NCBI GenBank assembly: GCA_947623455.1
Contig: OX392529.1
Span: 2,046,001 to 2,110,000 of the forward strand
DNA length: 64,000 nucleotides
Direction of reading: 5' to 3'
From: Mimachlamys varia
Lineage: Eukaryota > Mollusca > Bivalvia > Pectinida > Pectinidae
A model generated the notes under the pieces. That model saw only the letters and a program-made list of their open reading frames with translations. It did no database searches and had not been told where the DNA came from. A program made the translations under genes and the position numbers. Below, in pieces: positions 53,101 through 62,104 of this stretch; the stretch's first letter is position 1; every line of letters starts with the position of its first letter.

Positions 53101-56100
53101 AAGCAGATGAGAAATTCAAAGTCGAGAAGAACTGTAGCTAGACTGTTGAGCTGGTCAGCCAGCCAGAAGTCTGCAAATCCAACTTTATAAAATGGTGCCA
53201 GAAAAATTCGCTTCTGTGAAAAAAGATGAAAATACAGTGAAAATCAACATAACAAAACACACTGTTTGTCATTAACACAGGAATATCATAATTATAGAAC
53301 CTAGTCTATGGTCATCATGTCATCAATACTGTAAATAGTATCCATTCTGAGACAAATCTACATCTAGTTTTTTACTGCTTTTGGGAAAAACCTCTTGAAT
53401 GAAGAAAAGAAAAGAATTCCTTATCTGTAAACATCCTATCAGAGCAGGAAACTTTCTTACCTGTAAACATCCTATCAGAGCAGGAAACTTTCTTATCTGT
53501 AAACATCCTATCAGAGCAGGAAACTTCCTTATCTGTAAACATCCTATCAGAGCAGGAAACTTCCTCATCTGTAAACATCCTATCAGAGCAGGAAACTTCC
53601 TTATCTGTAAACATCCTATCAGAGCAGGAAACTTCCTTATTTGTAAACATCCTATCAGAGCAGGAAACTTCTTTATCTGTAAACATTTTATCAGAGCAGG
53701 AAACTTCCTTTTCTGTAAACATCTTATCAGAGCAGGAAACTTCCTTTTCTGTAAACATCTTATCTGAGCAGGAAACTTCCTTATCTCTAAACATCCTATC
53801 AGAGCAGGAAACTTCTTTATCTGTAAACATCCTATCAGAGCAGGAAACTTATCTGTAAACATCCTATCAGAGCAGGAAACTTCCTTTTCTGTAAACATCC
53901 TATCAGAGCAGGAAACGTATCTGTAAACATCCTATCAGAGCAGGAAACTTATCTGTAAACATCCTATCAGAGCAGGAAACTTCCTTATCTGTAAACATCC
54001 TATCAGAGCAGGAAACGTATCTGTAAACATCCTATCAGAGCAGGAAACTTATCTGTAAACATCCTATCAGAGCAGGAAACTTCCTTTTCTGTAAACATCC
54101 TATCAGAGCAGGAAACTTCCTTATCTGTAAACATCCTATCAGAGCAGGAAACTTCCTTATCTGTAAACATCCTATCAGAGCAGGAAACTTCCTTATCTGT
54201 AAACATCCTATCAGAGCAGGAAACTTCCTTATCTGTAAACATTTTATCAGAGCAGGAAACTTTCTTATCTGTAAACATCCTATCAGAGCAGAACACTTCC
54301 TTATCTGTAAACATCCTATCAGAGCAGAACACTTCCTTATCTCTAAACATCCTATCAGAGCAGGAAACTTCCTTATCTGTAAACATCCTATCAGAGCAGG
54401 AAACTTCCTTTTCTGTAAACATCCTATCAGAGCAGAACACTTCCTTATCTGTAAACATCCTATCAGAGCAGGAAACTTCCTTTTCTATAAACATCCTATC
54501 AGAGCAGAACACTTCCAAGTGTTTTTTAGTTTAACACCATAATCCTAAATAGTTATACAGTCATGTATATAAAATTTACAAATGTGAAGATCTTATGTAT
54601 TAATGCCTTAGTTATAATGTAGATCAAAGAGCCATAGTCTCAATACAGGGCTAATATTCTCGTCTTTGTTGAGGTTCAAGGGCTAATATTCTTGCCTCGG
54701 TCAAGATTCAAGGGCTAATATTCCCGCCTCTGTTGGGATTGGAGGTCTTATATTCCTGCCTCAGTCAGGATTCAAGGACTAATATTCTTGCCTCAGTCGG
54801 GATTCAAGGGCTAACATTCCCGCCTCTGTTGGGATTCGAGGGCTAATATTCCTGCCTCAGTCGGGATTCAAGGGCTAATATTCTTGCCTCAGTCGGGATT
54901 CAAGGGCTAATATTCCCGCCTCTGTTGGGATTCGAGGGCTAATATTCCTGCCTCAGTCGGGATTCAAGGGCTAATATTCTTGCCTCAGTCGGGATTCAAG
55001 GGCTAATATTCTTGCCTCGGTCGGGATTCAAGGGCTAATATTCTTGCCTCAGTCGGGATTCAAATGCTAATATTCTTGCCTCAGTCAGGATTGTAGGGCT
55101 AATATTCTCACTTCGGTGGGGATTGGAGGGCTAATATTCTCGCCTTGGTGAGGATTGTAGGGCTAATATTCTTGTCTCAGTCAGGATTGTAGGGCTAATA
55201 TTCTCACTTGGGTCGGGATTTTAGGGCTAATATTCTCGCCTCAGTCAGGATTGAAGGGCTAATATTCTTGCCTCAGTCAGGATTGTAGGGCTAATATTCT
55301 CGCCTTGGTGAGGATTGGAGGGCTAATATTCTCACTTCGGTCGGGATTGGAGGGCTAATATTCTTGCCTCAGTCAGGATTGGAGGGCTAATATTCTTGTC
55401 TCAGTCAGGATTGAAGGGCTAATATTCTTGCCTCAGTCAGGATTGGAGGGCTAATATTCTTGTCTCAGTCAGGATTGAAGGGCTAATATTCTCGCCTTGG
55501 TGAGGATTGTAGGGCTAATATTCTTGTCTCAGTCAGGATTGAAGGGCTAATATTCTCACTTCGGTCGGGATTGGAGGGCTAATATTCTTGCCCCAGTCAG
55601 GATTGGAGGGCTAATATTCTTGCCTCAGTCAGGATTGGAGGGCTAATATTCTTGCCTCAGTCAGGATTGAAGGGCTAATATTTTTCACTTCGGTCGGGAT
55701 TGGAGGGCTAATATTCTTGCCTCAGTGTGGATTGGAGGGCTAATATTCTTGTCTCAGTCAGGATTGTAGGGCTAATATTCTTGCCTCAGTGTCGATTGGA
55801 GGGCTAATGTTCTCGCCTTGATCAAGATTGGAGGGCTAATATTCTCGCCTTGATCAGGATTGGAGGGCTAATGTTCTCGCCTTGATCAGGATTGGAGGGC
55901 TAATGTTCTCGCCTTGATCAGGATTGGAGGGCTAATGTTCTCGCCTTGATCAGGATTGGAGGGCTAATGTTCTCGCCTTGATCAGGATTGGAGGGCTAAT
56001 GTTCTCGCCTTGATCAGGATTGGAGGGCTAATGTTCTCGCCTTGATCAGGATTGGAGGGCTAATGTTCTCGCCTTGATCAGGATTGGAGGGCTAATGTTC

Positions 56101-59100
56101 TCGCCTTGATCAGGATTGGAGGGCTAATGTTCTCGCCTTGATCAGGATTGGAGGGCTAATATTCTCGCCTTGGTCGGGATTGGAGGGCTAATGTTCTCGC
56201 CTTGATCAGGATTGGAGGGCTAATGTTCTCGCCTTGATCAGGATTGGAGGGCTAATGTTCTCGCCTTGATCAGGATTGGAGGGCTAATGTTCTCGCCTTG
56301 GTCGGGATTGGGGGGCTAATATTCTCGTCTCAGTCAGGATTAGAGCGCTAATATTCTCGTCGGGATAATGTTACAGAATCTTAGCCGTAATAATAATAAA
56401 TTACCTGATCTTACTCAGATTTTGTTGATTGTGAGGACTGTCATGGTACTTACCAGCACTGTGAGAAGCCACATGCGGGAGCTTTTATGGAGGATAGGTA
56501 ACGGATTGATGAGGAAGATCAAAATAAATCCTGCCAAGGAGAGCGGACACACAAACGCAGGAATGTGGAGTGTATCACTGAAGAAGTAACATAGCACGCT
56601 TATAGCCCAGAGTACGGCCAGGGACGATGCCAGCTGTAACAAAGTAAATATATACACATATAGCCCAGAGTACGGCCAGGGACGATGCCAGCTGTAACAT
56701 AGTAAATATATACACATATAGCCCAGAGTACGGCCAGGGACGATGCCAGCTGTAACAAAGTAAATATATACACATATAGCCCAGAGTACGGCCAGGGACG
56801 ATGCCAGCTGTAACAAAGTAAATATATACACATATAGCCCAGAGTACGGCCAGGGAGGATGCCAGCTGTAACATAGTAAATATATACACATATAGCCCAG
56901 AGTACGGCCAGGGACGATGCCAGCTGTAACATAGTAAATATATACACATATAGCCCAGAGTACGGCCAGGGACGATGCCAGCTGTAACAAAGTAAATATA
57001 TACACATATAGCCCAGAGTACGGCCAGGGACGATGCCAGCTGTAACAAAGTAAATATATACACATATAGCCCAGAGTACGGCCAGGGACGATGCCAGCTG
57101 TAACAAAGTAAATATATACACATATAGCCCAGAGTACGGCCAGGGACGATGCCAGCTGTAACAAAGTAAATATATACACATATAGCCCAGAGTACGGCCA
57201 GGGACGATGCCAGCTGTAACAAAGTAAATATATACACATATAGCCCAGAGTACGGCCAGGGACGATGCCAGCTGTAACAAAGTAAATATATACACATATA
57301 GCCCAGAGTACGGCCAGGGACGATGCCAGCTGTAACAAAGTAAATATATACACATATAGCCCAGAGTACGGCCAGGGACGATGCCCGCTGTAACAAAGTA
57401 AATATATACACATATAGCCCAGAGTACGGCCAGGGACGATGCCAGCTGTAACAAAGTAAATATATACACATATAGCCCAGAGTACGGCCAGGGACGATGC
57501 CAGCTGTAACAAAGTAAATATATACACATATAGCCCAGAGTACGGCCAGGGACGATGCCAGCTGTAACAAAGTAAATATATACACATATAGCCCAGAGTA
57601 CGGCCAGGGACGATGCCAGCTGTAACAAAGTAAATATATACACATATAGCCCAGAGTACGGCCAGGGACGATGCCAGCTGTAACAAAGTAAATATATACA
57701 CATATAGCCCAGAGTACGGCCAGGGACGATGCCAGCTGTAACAAAGTAAATATATACACATATAGCCCAGAGTACGGCCAGGGACGATGCCAGCTGTAAC
57801 AAAGTAAATATATACACATATAGCCCAGAGTACGGCCAGGGAGGATGCCAGCTGTAACATAGTAAATATATAGACACATATAGCCCAGAGTACGGCCAGG
57901 GACGATGCCAGCTGTAACAAAGTAAATATATACACATATAGCCCAGAGTACGGCCAGGGACGATGCCAGCTGTAACATAGTAAATATATACACATATAGC
58001 CCAGAGTACGGCCAGGGAGGATGCCAGCTGTAACATAGTAAATATATACACATATAGCCCAGAGTACGGCCAGGGACGATGCCAGCTGTAACATAGTAAA
58101 TATATAGACACATATAGCCCAGAGTACGGCCAGGAACGATGCCAGCTGTAACATATATACACACATATAGCCCAGAGTACGGCCAGGGACGATGCCCGCT
58201 GTAATGTAAACATAGTACATATATACACACATATAGCCCAGAGTACGGCCAGGGACGATGCCCGCTGTAACAAAGTAAATATATACACATATAGCCCAGA
58301 GTATGGCCAGGGACGATGCCCGCTGTAACATATATACACACATATAGCCCAGAGTATGGCCAGGGACGATGCCAGCTGTAACATAGTACATATATACACA
58401 CATATAGCCCAGAGTACGGCCAGGGACGATGCCCGCTGTAACATAGTACATATATACACACTTATAGCCCAGAGTACGGCCAGGAACGATGCCCGCTGTA
58501 ACAAAGTAAATATATACACACATATAGCCCAGAGTATGGCCAGGGACGATGCGCCAGGAACGATGCCCGCTGTAACAAAGTAAATATATACACACATATA
58601 GCCCAGAGTATGGCCAGGGACGATGCCAGCTGTAACATAGTACATATATACACATTTATAGCCCAGAGTACGGCCAAGGAGGATGCCAGCTGTAACATAT
58701 ATACACACATATAGCCCAGAGATTTAAGAGCTGACTCTCCCATTTTCTATAAATCAATGATTTTCTGACAGAGAAAACATGATGCTTTGGTATTATCACC
58801 TTTAAAAACTTTGACCCAAGATTCAAACAATGGGTCATCAGTCCATTTGGAGTTAAAACGGCATTTTGGCCTGCGCTAGCAGAAGCAGACGACCATCAAA
58901 CGTAAGCAAATAGTCAGTGGGAGTTATTACTCCTCTGACACTAAAACCTATGCCAAGCCCACTGGGAGAAGACATCACCACAATATATGTTTCTATTTTG
59001 TAAATCTGTTTTTTTTTTTATATAAATGTGAAAAATAAACGTGAAAGAAAAGCAAGACTTTGGCTAATTATATACTGAATGCTGAACGTCAAAATTCAAG

Positions 59101-62033
59101 GACTTTTCAAGGCCAGAGGCCAATTTTCAAGGCTTTTCAAAGCCCCAAGTGAAATTCAAGGCTTTTCAAGGCCAGCAGTAAACTTCAAGGCTTTTCAAGG
59201 CCAGCAGTAAAATTCAAGGCTTTTCAAGGCCATGTGCGAACCCTGATATACATATAGTCCAGTAGTGCAAATGATTCTTTCCTAAAAATAGAGAATAATT
59301 TTAAGGAAGGTTTCTACCTGTAACACCAGAGAATAAATATGAAAGTTTACCCTAAGCAATAGAAGAAGGACACTGTGAAGCTTCAGACAGTCTCTACCAG
59401 TAATACCAGTAAGTCTATGTTTTGTATTAGAAATGATGGATACAGAGATGAATTTTACCTCTAGCAGCTGTTGATGAGAGAGATGATGTCGGGGATCAAT
59501 CTCGAAGATTAGGACGTGGTTCACTCCTGATGATCTCCAGCCGTAAGTGTTGATCCCCAGGAGGAAAATCATCTGTATGATGAGGAACATGCCCCGGTAC
59601 ATCCTCAAGGCAGGCTCCCAGTTCTCAGACTGGTCCGAAAAAAACGCTGCAATAAATAGTTAACTCTCAACGTTTAAAATACAGTTGCGATCAACCTTAA
59701 AGTCTAAGGATACTGATGACATCAAGGAGGACCAATAAGTTGAAGTATGTAACTCAACGATTAACATACAGTTGTGATCATTAAGGTAGGAATACTGATG
59801 ACATCAAGGAGAGCCAATAAATAGTAGTATGTAACTCAACGATTAACATACAGTTGTGATCATTAAGGTAGGAATACTGATGACATCAAGGAGAGCCAAT
59901 AAATAGAAGTATGTAACTCAACGATTAACATACAGTTGTGATCATTAAGTTAGGAATACTGATGACATCAAGGAGAGCCAATAAATAGAAGTATGTAACT
60001 CAACGATTAACATACAGTTGTGATCATTAAGGTAGGAATACTGATGACATCAAGGAGAGCCAATAAATAGAAGTATGTAACTCAACGATTAACATACAGT
60101 TGTGATCATTAAGGTAGGAATACTGATGACATCAAGGAGAAACAATAAATAGAAGTATGTAACTCAACGATTAACATACAGTTGTGATCATTTAAGGTAG
60201 GAATACAGATGACATCAAGGAGAAACAATAAATAGTAGTATGTAACTCAACGATTAACATACAGTTGTTATCATTAAGGTAGGAATACTTATGACATCAA
60301 GGAGAGCTAATAAATAGTAGTATGTAACTCAACGATTAACATACAGTTGTTATCATTAAGGTAGAATACTGATGACATCAAGGAGAAACAATAAATAGAA
60401 GTATGTAACTCAACGATTAACATACAGTTGTGATCATTTAAGGTAGGAATACAGATGACATCAAGGAGAAACAATAAATAGAAGTATGTAACTCAACGAT
60501 TAACATACAGTTGTGATCATTAAGTTAGGAATACTGATGACATCAAGGAGAAACAATAAATAGAAGTATGTAACTCAACGATTAACATACAGTTGTGATC
60601 ATTAAGTTAGGAATACTGATGACATCAAGGAGAAACAATAAATAGAAGTATGTAACTCAACGATTAACATACAGTTGTGATCATTAAGTTAGGAATACTG
60701 ATGACATCAAGGAGAAACAATAAATAGAAGTATGTAACTCAACGATTAACATACAGTTGTGATCATTAAGTTAGGAATACTGATGACATCAAGGAGAAAC
60801 AATAAATAGAAGTATGTAACTCAACGATTAACATACAGTTGTGATCATTAATGGTAGAAATACTGATGACATCAAGGAGAAACAATAAATAGAAGTATGT
60901 AACTCAACAATTAACATACAGTTGTGATCATTAATGGTAGAAATACTGATGACATCAAGGAGAAACAATAAATAGAAGTATGTAACTCAACGATTAACAT
61001 ACAGTTGTGATCATTAAGGTAGGAATACTGATGACATCAAGGAGAAACAATAAATAGAAGTATGTAACTCAACGATTAACATACAGTTGTGATCATTAAG
61101 GTAGGAATACTGATGACATCAAGGAGAAACAATAAATAGAAGTATGTAACTCAACGATTAACATACAGTTGTGATCATTAAGGTAGGAATACTGATGACA
61201 TCAAGGAGAAACAATAAATAGAAGTATGTAACTCAACGATTAACATACAGTTGTGATCATTAAGGTAGGAATACTGATGACATCAAGGAGAAACAATAAA
61301 TAGAAGTATGTAACTCAACGATTAACATACAGTTGTGATCATTAAGTTAGGAATACTGATGACATCAAGGAGAAACAATAAATAGAAGTATGTAACTCAA
61401 CAATTAACATACAGTTGTGATCATTAAGGTAGGAATACTGATGACATCAAGGAGAAACAATAAATAGAAGTATGTAACTCAACGATTAACATACAGTTGT
61501 GATCATTAAGTTAGGAATACTGATGACATCAAGGAGAAACAATAAATAGAAGTATGTAACTCAACGATTAACATACAGTTGTGATCATTTATGGTAGAAA
61601 TACTGATGACATCAAGGAGAAACAATAAATAGAAGTATGTAACTCAACGATTAACATACAGTTGTGATCATTAAGGTAGGAATACTGATGACATCAAGGA
61701 GAAACAATAAATAGAAGTATGTAACTCAACGATTAACATACAGTTGTGATCATTAAGTTAGGAATACTGATGACATCAAGGAGAAACAATAAATAGAAGT
61801 ATGTAACTCAACGATTAACATACAGTTGTGATCATTAAGTTAGGAATACTGATGACATGGCTGAGAATTCACCCCCGAATACACATTTTAACTCCTCCAA
61901 TTCAAAACTTGGAATAGTACATTATAATCAGGAGCGAATGAGTAAAAAACTTACCTGTTACCACGAGGACCACTGACATCACTGAGAACCAACCGAAAAA
62001 CAGCCCCACTCTGAACGTCGTCCACGGAGATTG
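35064..62033 (-). CDS. XPR1: XPR1 phosphate exporter, C-terminal 469 residues in ten exons (5' end outside window)
   Basis: Solute carrier SLC53A1, a plasma-membrane exporter of inorganic phosphate, also named xenotropic and polytropic retrovirus receptor 1. Exons (minus strand, in order): 61955-62033, 59459-59646, 56454-56633, 53066-53213, 48276-48470, 46396-46571, 43590-43723, 41174-41359, 37451-37498, 35064-35139. All junctions are GT-AG, phases agree throughout, and the total is 1410 nt including TAA. The N-terminal SPX domain is off the right edge. Visible are the membrane helices and the EXS domain, with motifs [75 protein letters not shown] and [20 protein letters not shown]. Residues of the human phosphate path (recalled as D398, N401, K482, Y483, R570, R603, R604) have clear counterparts. 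The length from the WTTFRVGLF motif to the stop is about that of the human protein. Nearly every intron is filled with minisatellite. Confidence 0.96.
35140..35517 (-). other. XPR1 intron e9-e10, unique part
   Basis: Non-repetitive intron DNA between the terminal exon and the 52-bp array. Nothing else recognised. Confidence 0.5.
35518..37450 (-). repeat. 52-bp minisatellite copying the e9 donor
   Basis: About 38 units (AACCCTGCCCAAATATCTGT, GTTAGGTACC, TCAGTGAGGG, ACTGTATATAAT), some about 7 bp shorter. On the minus strand each contains TATACAG, then TCCCTCACTGAG|GTAC. The last 11 nt of exon e9 (CCCTCACTGAG) and its GTAC donor are reproduced next to an AG. The array begins exactly at the e9 donor. 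Confidence 0.92.
37451..37498 (-). CDS. XPR1: XPR1 exon e9, 48-nt exon of the cytoplasmic tail
   Basis: Acceptor TATCAATTTCAG, donor CTGAG|GTACAG, exactly 48 nt. Phase is 2 at entry and exit, so it could be included or skipped without a frameshift. It encodes about [15 protein letters not shown], a basic Ser-rich stretch like the vertebrate tail. Support comes from matching phases on both sides, good splice signals, and an array copying its 3' edge. It is too short to recognise by similarity alone. Confidence 0.65.
37499..38213 (-). other. XPR1 intron e8-e9, unique part
   Basis: AT-rich intron DNA with no coding exon or RNA gene recognised. A minus frame at 37854-38105 is open but has no supporting features. 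Confidence 0.45.
38214..39105. mobile_element. MITE-like DNA element with TA target duplication
   Basis: Left end CTGTAAATCACTTATATTTT, with the right end its inverted complement bearing one mismatch (about 20 bp). TA flanks both sides, as for Tc1/mariner-type insertion. It is 892 bp with no transposase frame, so non-autonomous. A partial copy of the same end (TACTGTAAATCCACC) near 38721 suggests a nested fragment. Confidence 0.65.
39298..40995. repeat. 17-bp minisatellite
   Basis: About 100 copies of 17 bp (AGAGATGGGGAGACATC), with variants AGATATGGGG, AGAGATGAAGG and CACCAG. Because 17 is not a multiple of three and no unit has a stop, all three plus frames stay open (one frame reaches 214 codons); this is not a gene. 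It lies in XPR1 intron e8-e9. A recurring block near 40385-40510, 40530-40650 and 40685-40930 shows larger duplications. Confidence 0.95.
41174..41359 (-). CDS. XPR1: XPR1 exon e8 (end of EXS domain)
   Basis: Completes an Arg codon split AG|A, giving the R-R pair equivalent to human R603/R604, then [28 protein letters not shown] and the acidic cluster [10 protein letters not shown]. The end is basic (RSERKRLVG). Acceptor CTACATTCAG, donor GGCAA|GTAAGT, phase 2. Residues 367-428. Confidence 0.97.
41645..43589 (-). repeat. 80-bp minisatellite copying the e7 exon end and donor
   Basis: About 24 units plus the exon's own copy. On the minus strand each is GAGAGGGAGGGTACTTCCC, the coding tail ending TCATTAGAAGTATTTAG, then GTAAGGATGTCTATAG. 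So about 65 nt of exon is joined by a 16-nt intron-like link that starts with GTAAGG and ends with AG. Units differ by single substitutions and C-run length. It fills XPR1 intron e7-e8. Confidence 0.96.
43590..43723 (-). CDS. XPR1: XPR1 exon e7 (EXS, LRFAWT to LEVF)
   Basis: Residues 323-366 plus two bases of the next codon: [44 protein letters not shown]. The Arg and Trp of LRFAW match human R570/W573 (recalled). Acceptor ATCGTTTCAG, donor TTTAG|GTAAGG. The last 65 nt and the donor are repeated about 24 more times toward e8. The copy contiguous with the exon start was chosen; any later donor would put a TAA in frame. Confidence 0.93.
43850..46395 (-). repeat. 52-bp minisatellite copying the e6 donor
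   Basis: About 37 units, split by an insertion at 44928-45488. On the minus strand each reads GTATACCTACAAG|GTACGTTA, then an AT-rich stretch containing TACTGTATATTATAGT. The real exon end is GTATACGCCTACAAG|GTATGT, so copies lost two bases (GC) of coding sequence but kept a donor. It fills intron e6-e7. Confidence 0.95.
44928..45488. mobile_element. Foldback element inserted in the 52-bp array
   Basis: The array unit is interrupted after CACTATA and resumes with TATAATATAC, consistent with a TATA target duplication (44924-44927 and 45489-45492). The first 150 bp (44930-45080) form a near-perfect hairpin with arms of about 70 bp, from ACTCTTTCATGACC to GGTCATGAAAGAGT. The rest (to 45488) has an imperfect inverted end TTTCTCATTTC. 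No transposase is seen. Confidence 0.6.
46396..46571 (-). CDS. XPR1: XPR1 exon e6 ([12 protein letters not shown])
   Basis: Residues 264-322: [53 protein letters not shown]. Acceptor TTATCTAG, donor TACAAG|GTATGT, phase 0 at the end. The last 15 nt and the donor are copied in the adjacent 52-bp array. Confidence 0.96.
46628..48250 (-). repeat. ~41-bp minisatellite starting at the e5 donor
   Basis: About 20 units (ACCGATGTGAGACAGGTGTA, TAAGTATAGTAACTACTTTTT) at 47432-48250, plus one separated copy at about 46628-46687 beyond the inserted transposon. On the minus strand each unit holds CG|GTAAAAAG, matching the e5 donor context TTG|GTAAAT. Lies in intron e5-e6. Confidence 0.88.
46688..47431. 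mobile_element. Non-autonomous pogo/Tigger-like element
   Basis: 744 bp with 23-bp inverted ends beginning CAGTAAAACC and continuing CGTTATATCGCC, one mismatch between the two. Flanked by TA on both sides, and the interrupted minisatellite unit is restored exactly if the element and one TA are removed. Ends of this kind and TA insertion are known for pogo/Tigger elements. No transposase is recognised; an 86-codon frame inside (46886-47146) shows no DDE signature. Confidence 0.75.
48276..48470 (-). CDS. XPR1: XPR1 exon e5 (EXS core, RRYRDT and NAGKYST)
   Basis: Residues 199-263: [58 protein letters not shown]. These are EXS family signatures, including the Lys-Tyr pair equivalent to human K482/Y483. 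Acceptor TTGTATTTCAG. The donor is the weak ATTG|GTAAAT, chosen because its phase 1 joins AA in e6 to give Glu. Confidence 0.95.
48520..53060 (-). repeat. 61/49-bp minisatellite starting at the e4 donor
   Basis: About 88 units. The left part (to about 49420 and again 49500-50230) has mostly 61-bp units containing TTTCAGTCAAACAGTAAGAC. The rest has 49-bp units reading TATATCAGACATTAGC, 12 bp shorter. The array meets exon e4 five bases after its donor (the intron begins GTAAG then TACTACACCAAGC, which is the array motif). It fills intron e4-e5. Confidence 0.95.
53066..53213 (-). CDS. XPR1: XPR1 exon e4 (start of the EXS region)
   Basis: Residues 150-198: [20 protein letters not shown], then [20 protein letters not shown]. 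The D-Q-L-N pair corresponds to D398/N401 of the human phosphate path (recalled). Acceptor TTTTTTCACAG. The donor was set at TAT|GTAAGT rather than the overlapping AAT|GTATGT because only the former (phase 1) keeps frame with e5. Confidence 0.93.
53405..54515. repeat. 36-bp minisatellite
   Basis: About 31 units (CCTATCAGAGCAGGAAACTT, CCTTATCTGTAAACAT), some shortened to about 30 bp. As 36 is a multiple of three, long open frames run on both strands; not coding. On the minus strand each unit has an acceptor-like TTTACAG. In intron e3-e4, about 190 bp from exon e4. Confidence 0.95.
54640..56365. repeat. 33-bp minisatellite with a homogenised block
   Basis: About 52 units (GGGCTAATATTCTTGCCTCA, GTCAGGATTGGAG). 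Units at 54640-55790 are mixed. At 55800-56300 nearly identical units with GTTCTCGCCTTGATCAGG predominate. In intron e3-e4, about 90 bp from the e3 donor. Confidence 0.94.
56454..56633 (-). CDS. XPR1: XPR1 exon e3 (two helices)
   Basis: Residues 90-149, exactly 60 codons, phase 0 at both ends. It starts [18 protein letters not shown] and continues with [18 protein letters not shown] and MWLLTVL. Acceptor TTGTTACAG, donor CTG|GTAAGT. Its first 33 nt and its acceptor are the core of the 58-bp array just upstream, so the true acceptor was taken as the copy contiguous with the rest of the exon. Confidence 0.95.
56634..58725 (-). repeat. 58-bp minisatellite copying the e3 acceptor and exon start
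   Basis: About 36 units. On the minus strand each has a T-rich tract, TTTGTTACAG, then CTGGCATCGTCC...TGGGCTATA (the first 33 nt of exon e3), then TGTGTATATATTTAC. Because 58 is not a multiple of three and the unit has no stop, all three minus frames stay open for about 2 kb (frames of 746, 702 and 628 codons). These are by-products of the repeat, apart from the real exon at the left end. Confidence 0.96.
58726..59044 (-). other. XPR1 intron e2-e3, unique part
   Basis: Non-repetitive intron DNA between two arrays. Nothing recognised. Confidence 0.4.
59045..59245. repeat. ~30-bp short tandem block
   Basis: Five copies built on AATTCAAGGCTTTTCAAGGC and CAGCAGTAA, the last leading into CCATGTGCGAACCCTG. 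Possibly the end of an old transposon; not assigned. Confidence 0.7.
59459..59646 (-). CDS. XPR1: XPR1 exon e2 (second helix and VNHVLIFE segment)
   Basis: Residues 27-89. After the split Ala codon comes an acidic loop ([11 protein letters not shown]), a helix ([18 protein letters not shown]), and [11 protein letters not shown] with SHQQLLE. This is among the most conserved parts of the family. Acceptor TTATTGCAG, donor GAG|GTAAAA. It ends in phase 0. Confidence 0.95.
59660..61855 (-). repeat. 82-bp minisatellite upstream of the e2 acceptor
   Basis: About 27 units (CGATTAACATACAGTTGTGA, TCATTAAGGTAGGAATACTG, ATGACATCAAGGAGAAACAA, TAAATAGAAGTATGTAACTC). On the minus strand every unit contains CTATTTATTG, the same string that precedes the real acceptor (CTATTTATTGCAG), so the array overlaps the acceptor-proximal intron. 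It fills intron e1-e2. Units nearest the exon are the most diverged. Confidence 0.95.
61955..62033 (-). CDS. XPR1: XPR1 exon e1 of window (transmembrane helix after the SPX domain)
   Basis: Encodes residues 1-26 of the visible part: [15 protein letters not shown] followed by a hydrophobic VMSVVLVVT run, matching the first membrane helix region of animal XPR1. Acceptor TTTGCAG at the right, donor ACAG|GTAAGT at the left. It leaves one base (G) for the next codon. The upstream exons are beyond 64000. Confidence 0.9.
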
Positions 62034-62104
62034 CTGCAAACAAAGCAATTCATATCAATCTTATCAGTACTAACCCCTAAAACCAATGTTACAAATAGGA
62101 ACAT

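Noticed and set aside
53323..54518. Frames of 122-191 codons on both strands
   Set aside because: A 36-bp unit without stops; no domain or start context.
56415..58708. Minus frames of 746, 702 and 628 codons
   Set aside because: All three frames are open because the 58-bp unit lacks stops. Only the 180 nt at 56454-56633 match XPR1.
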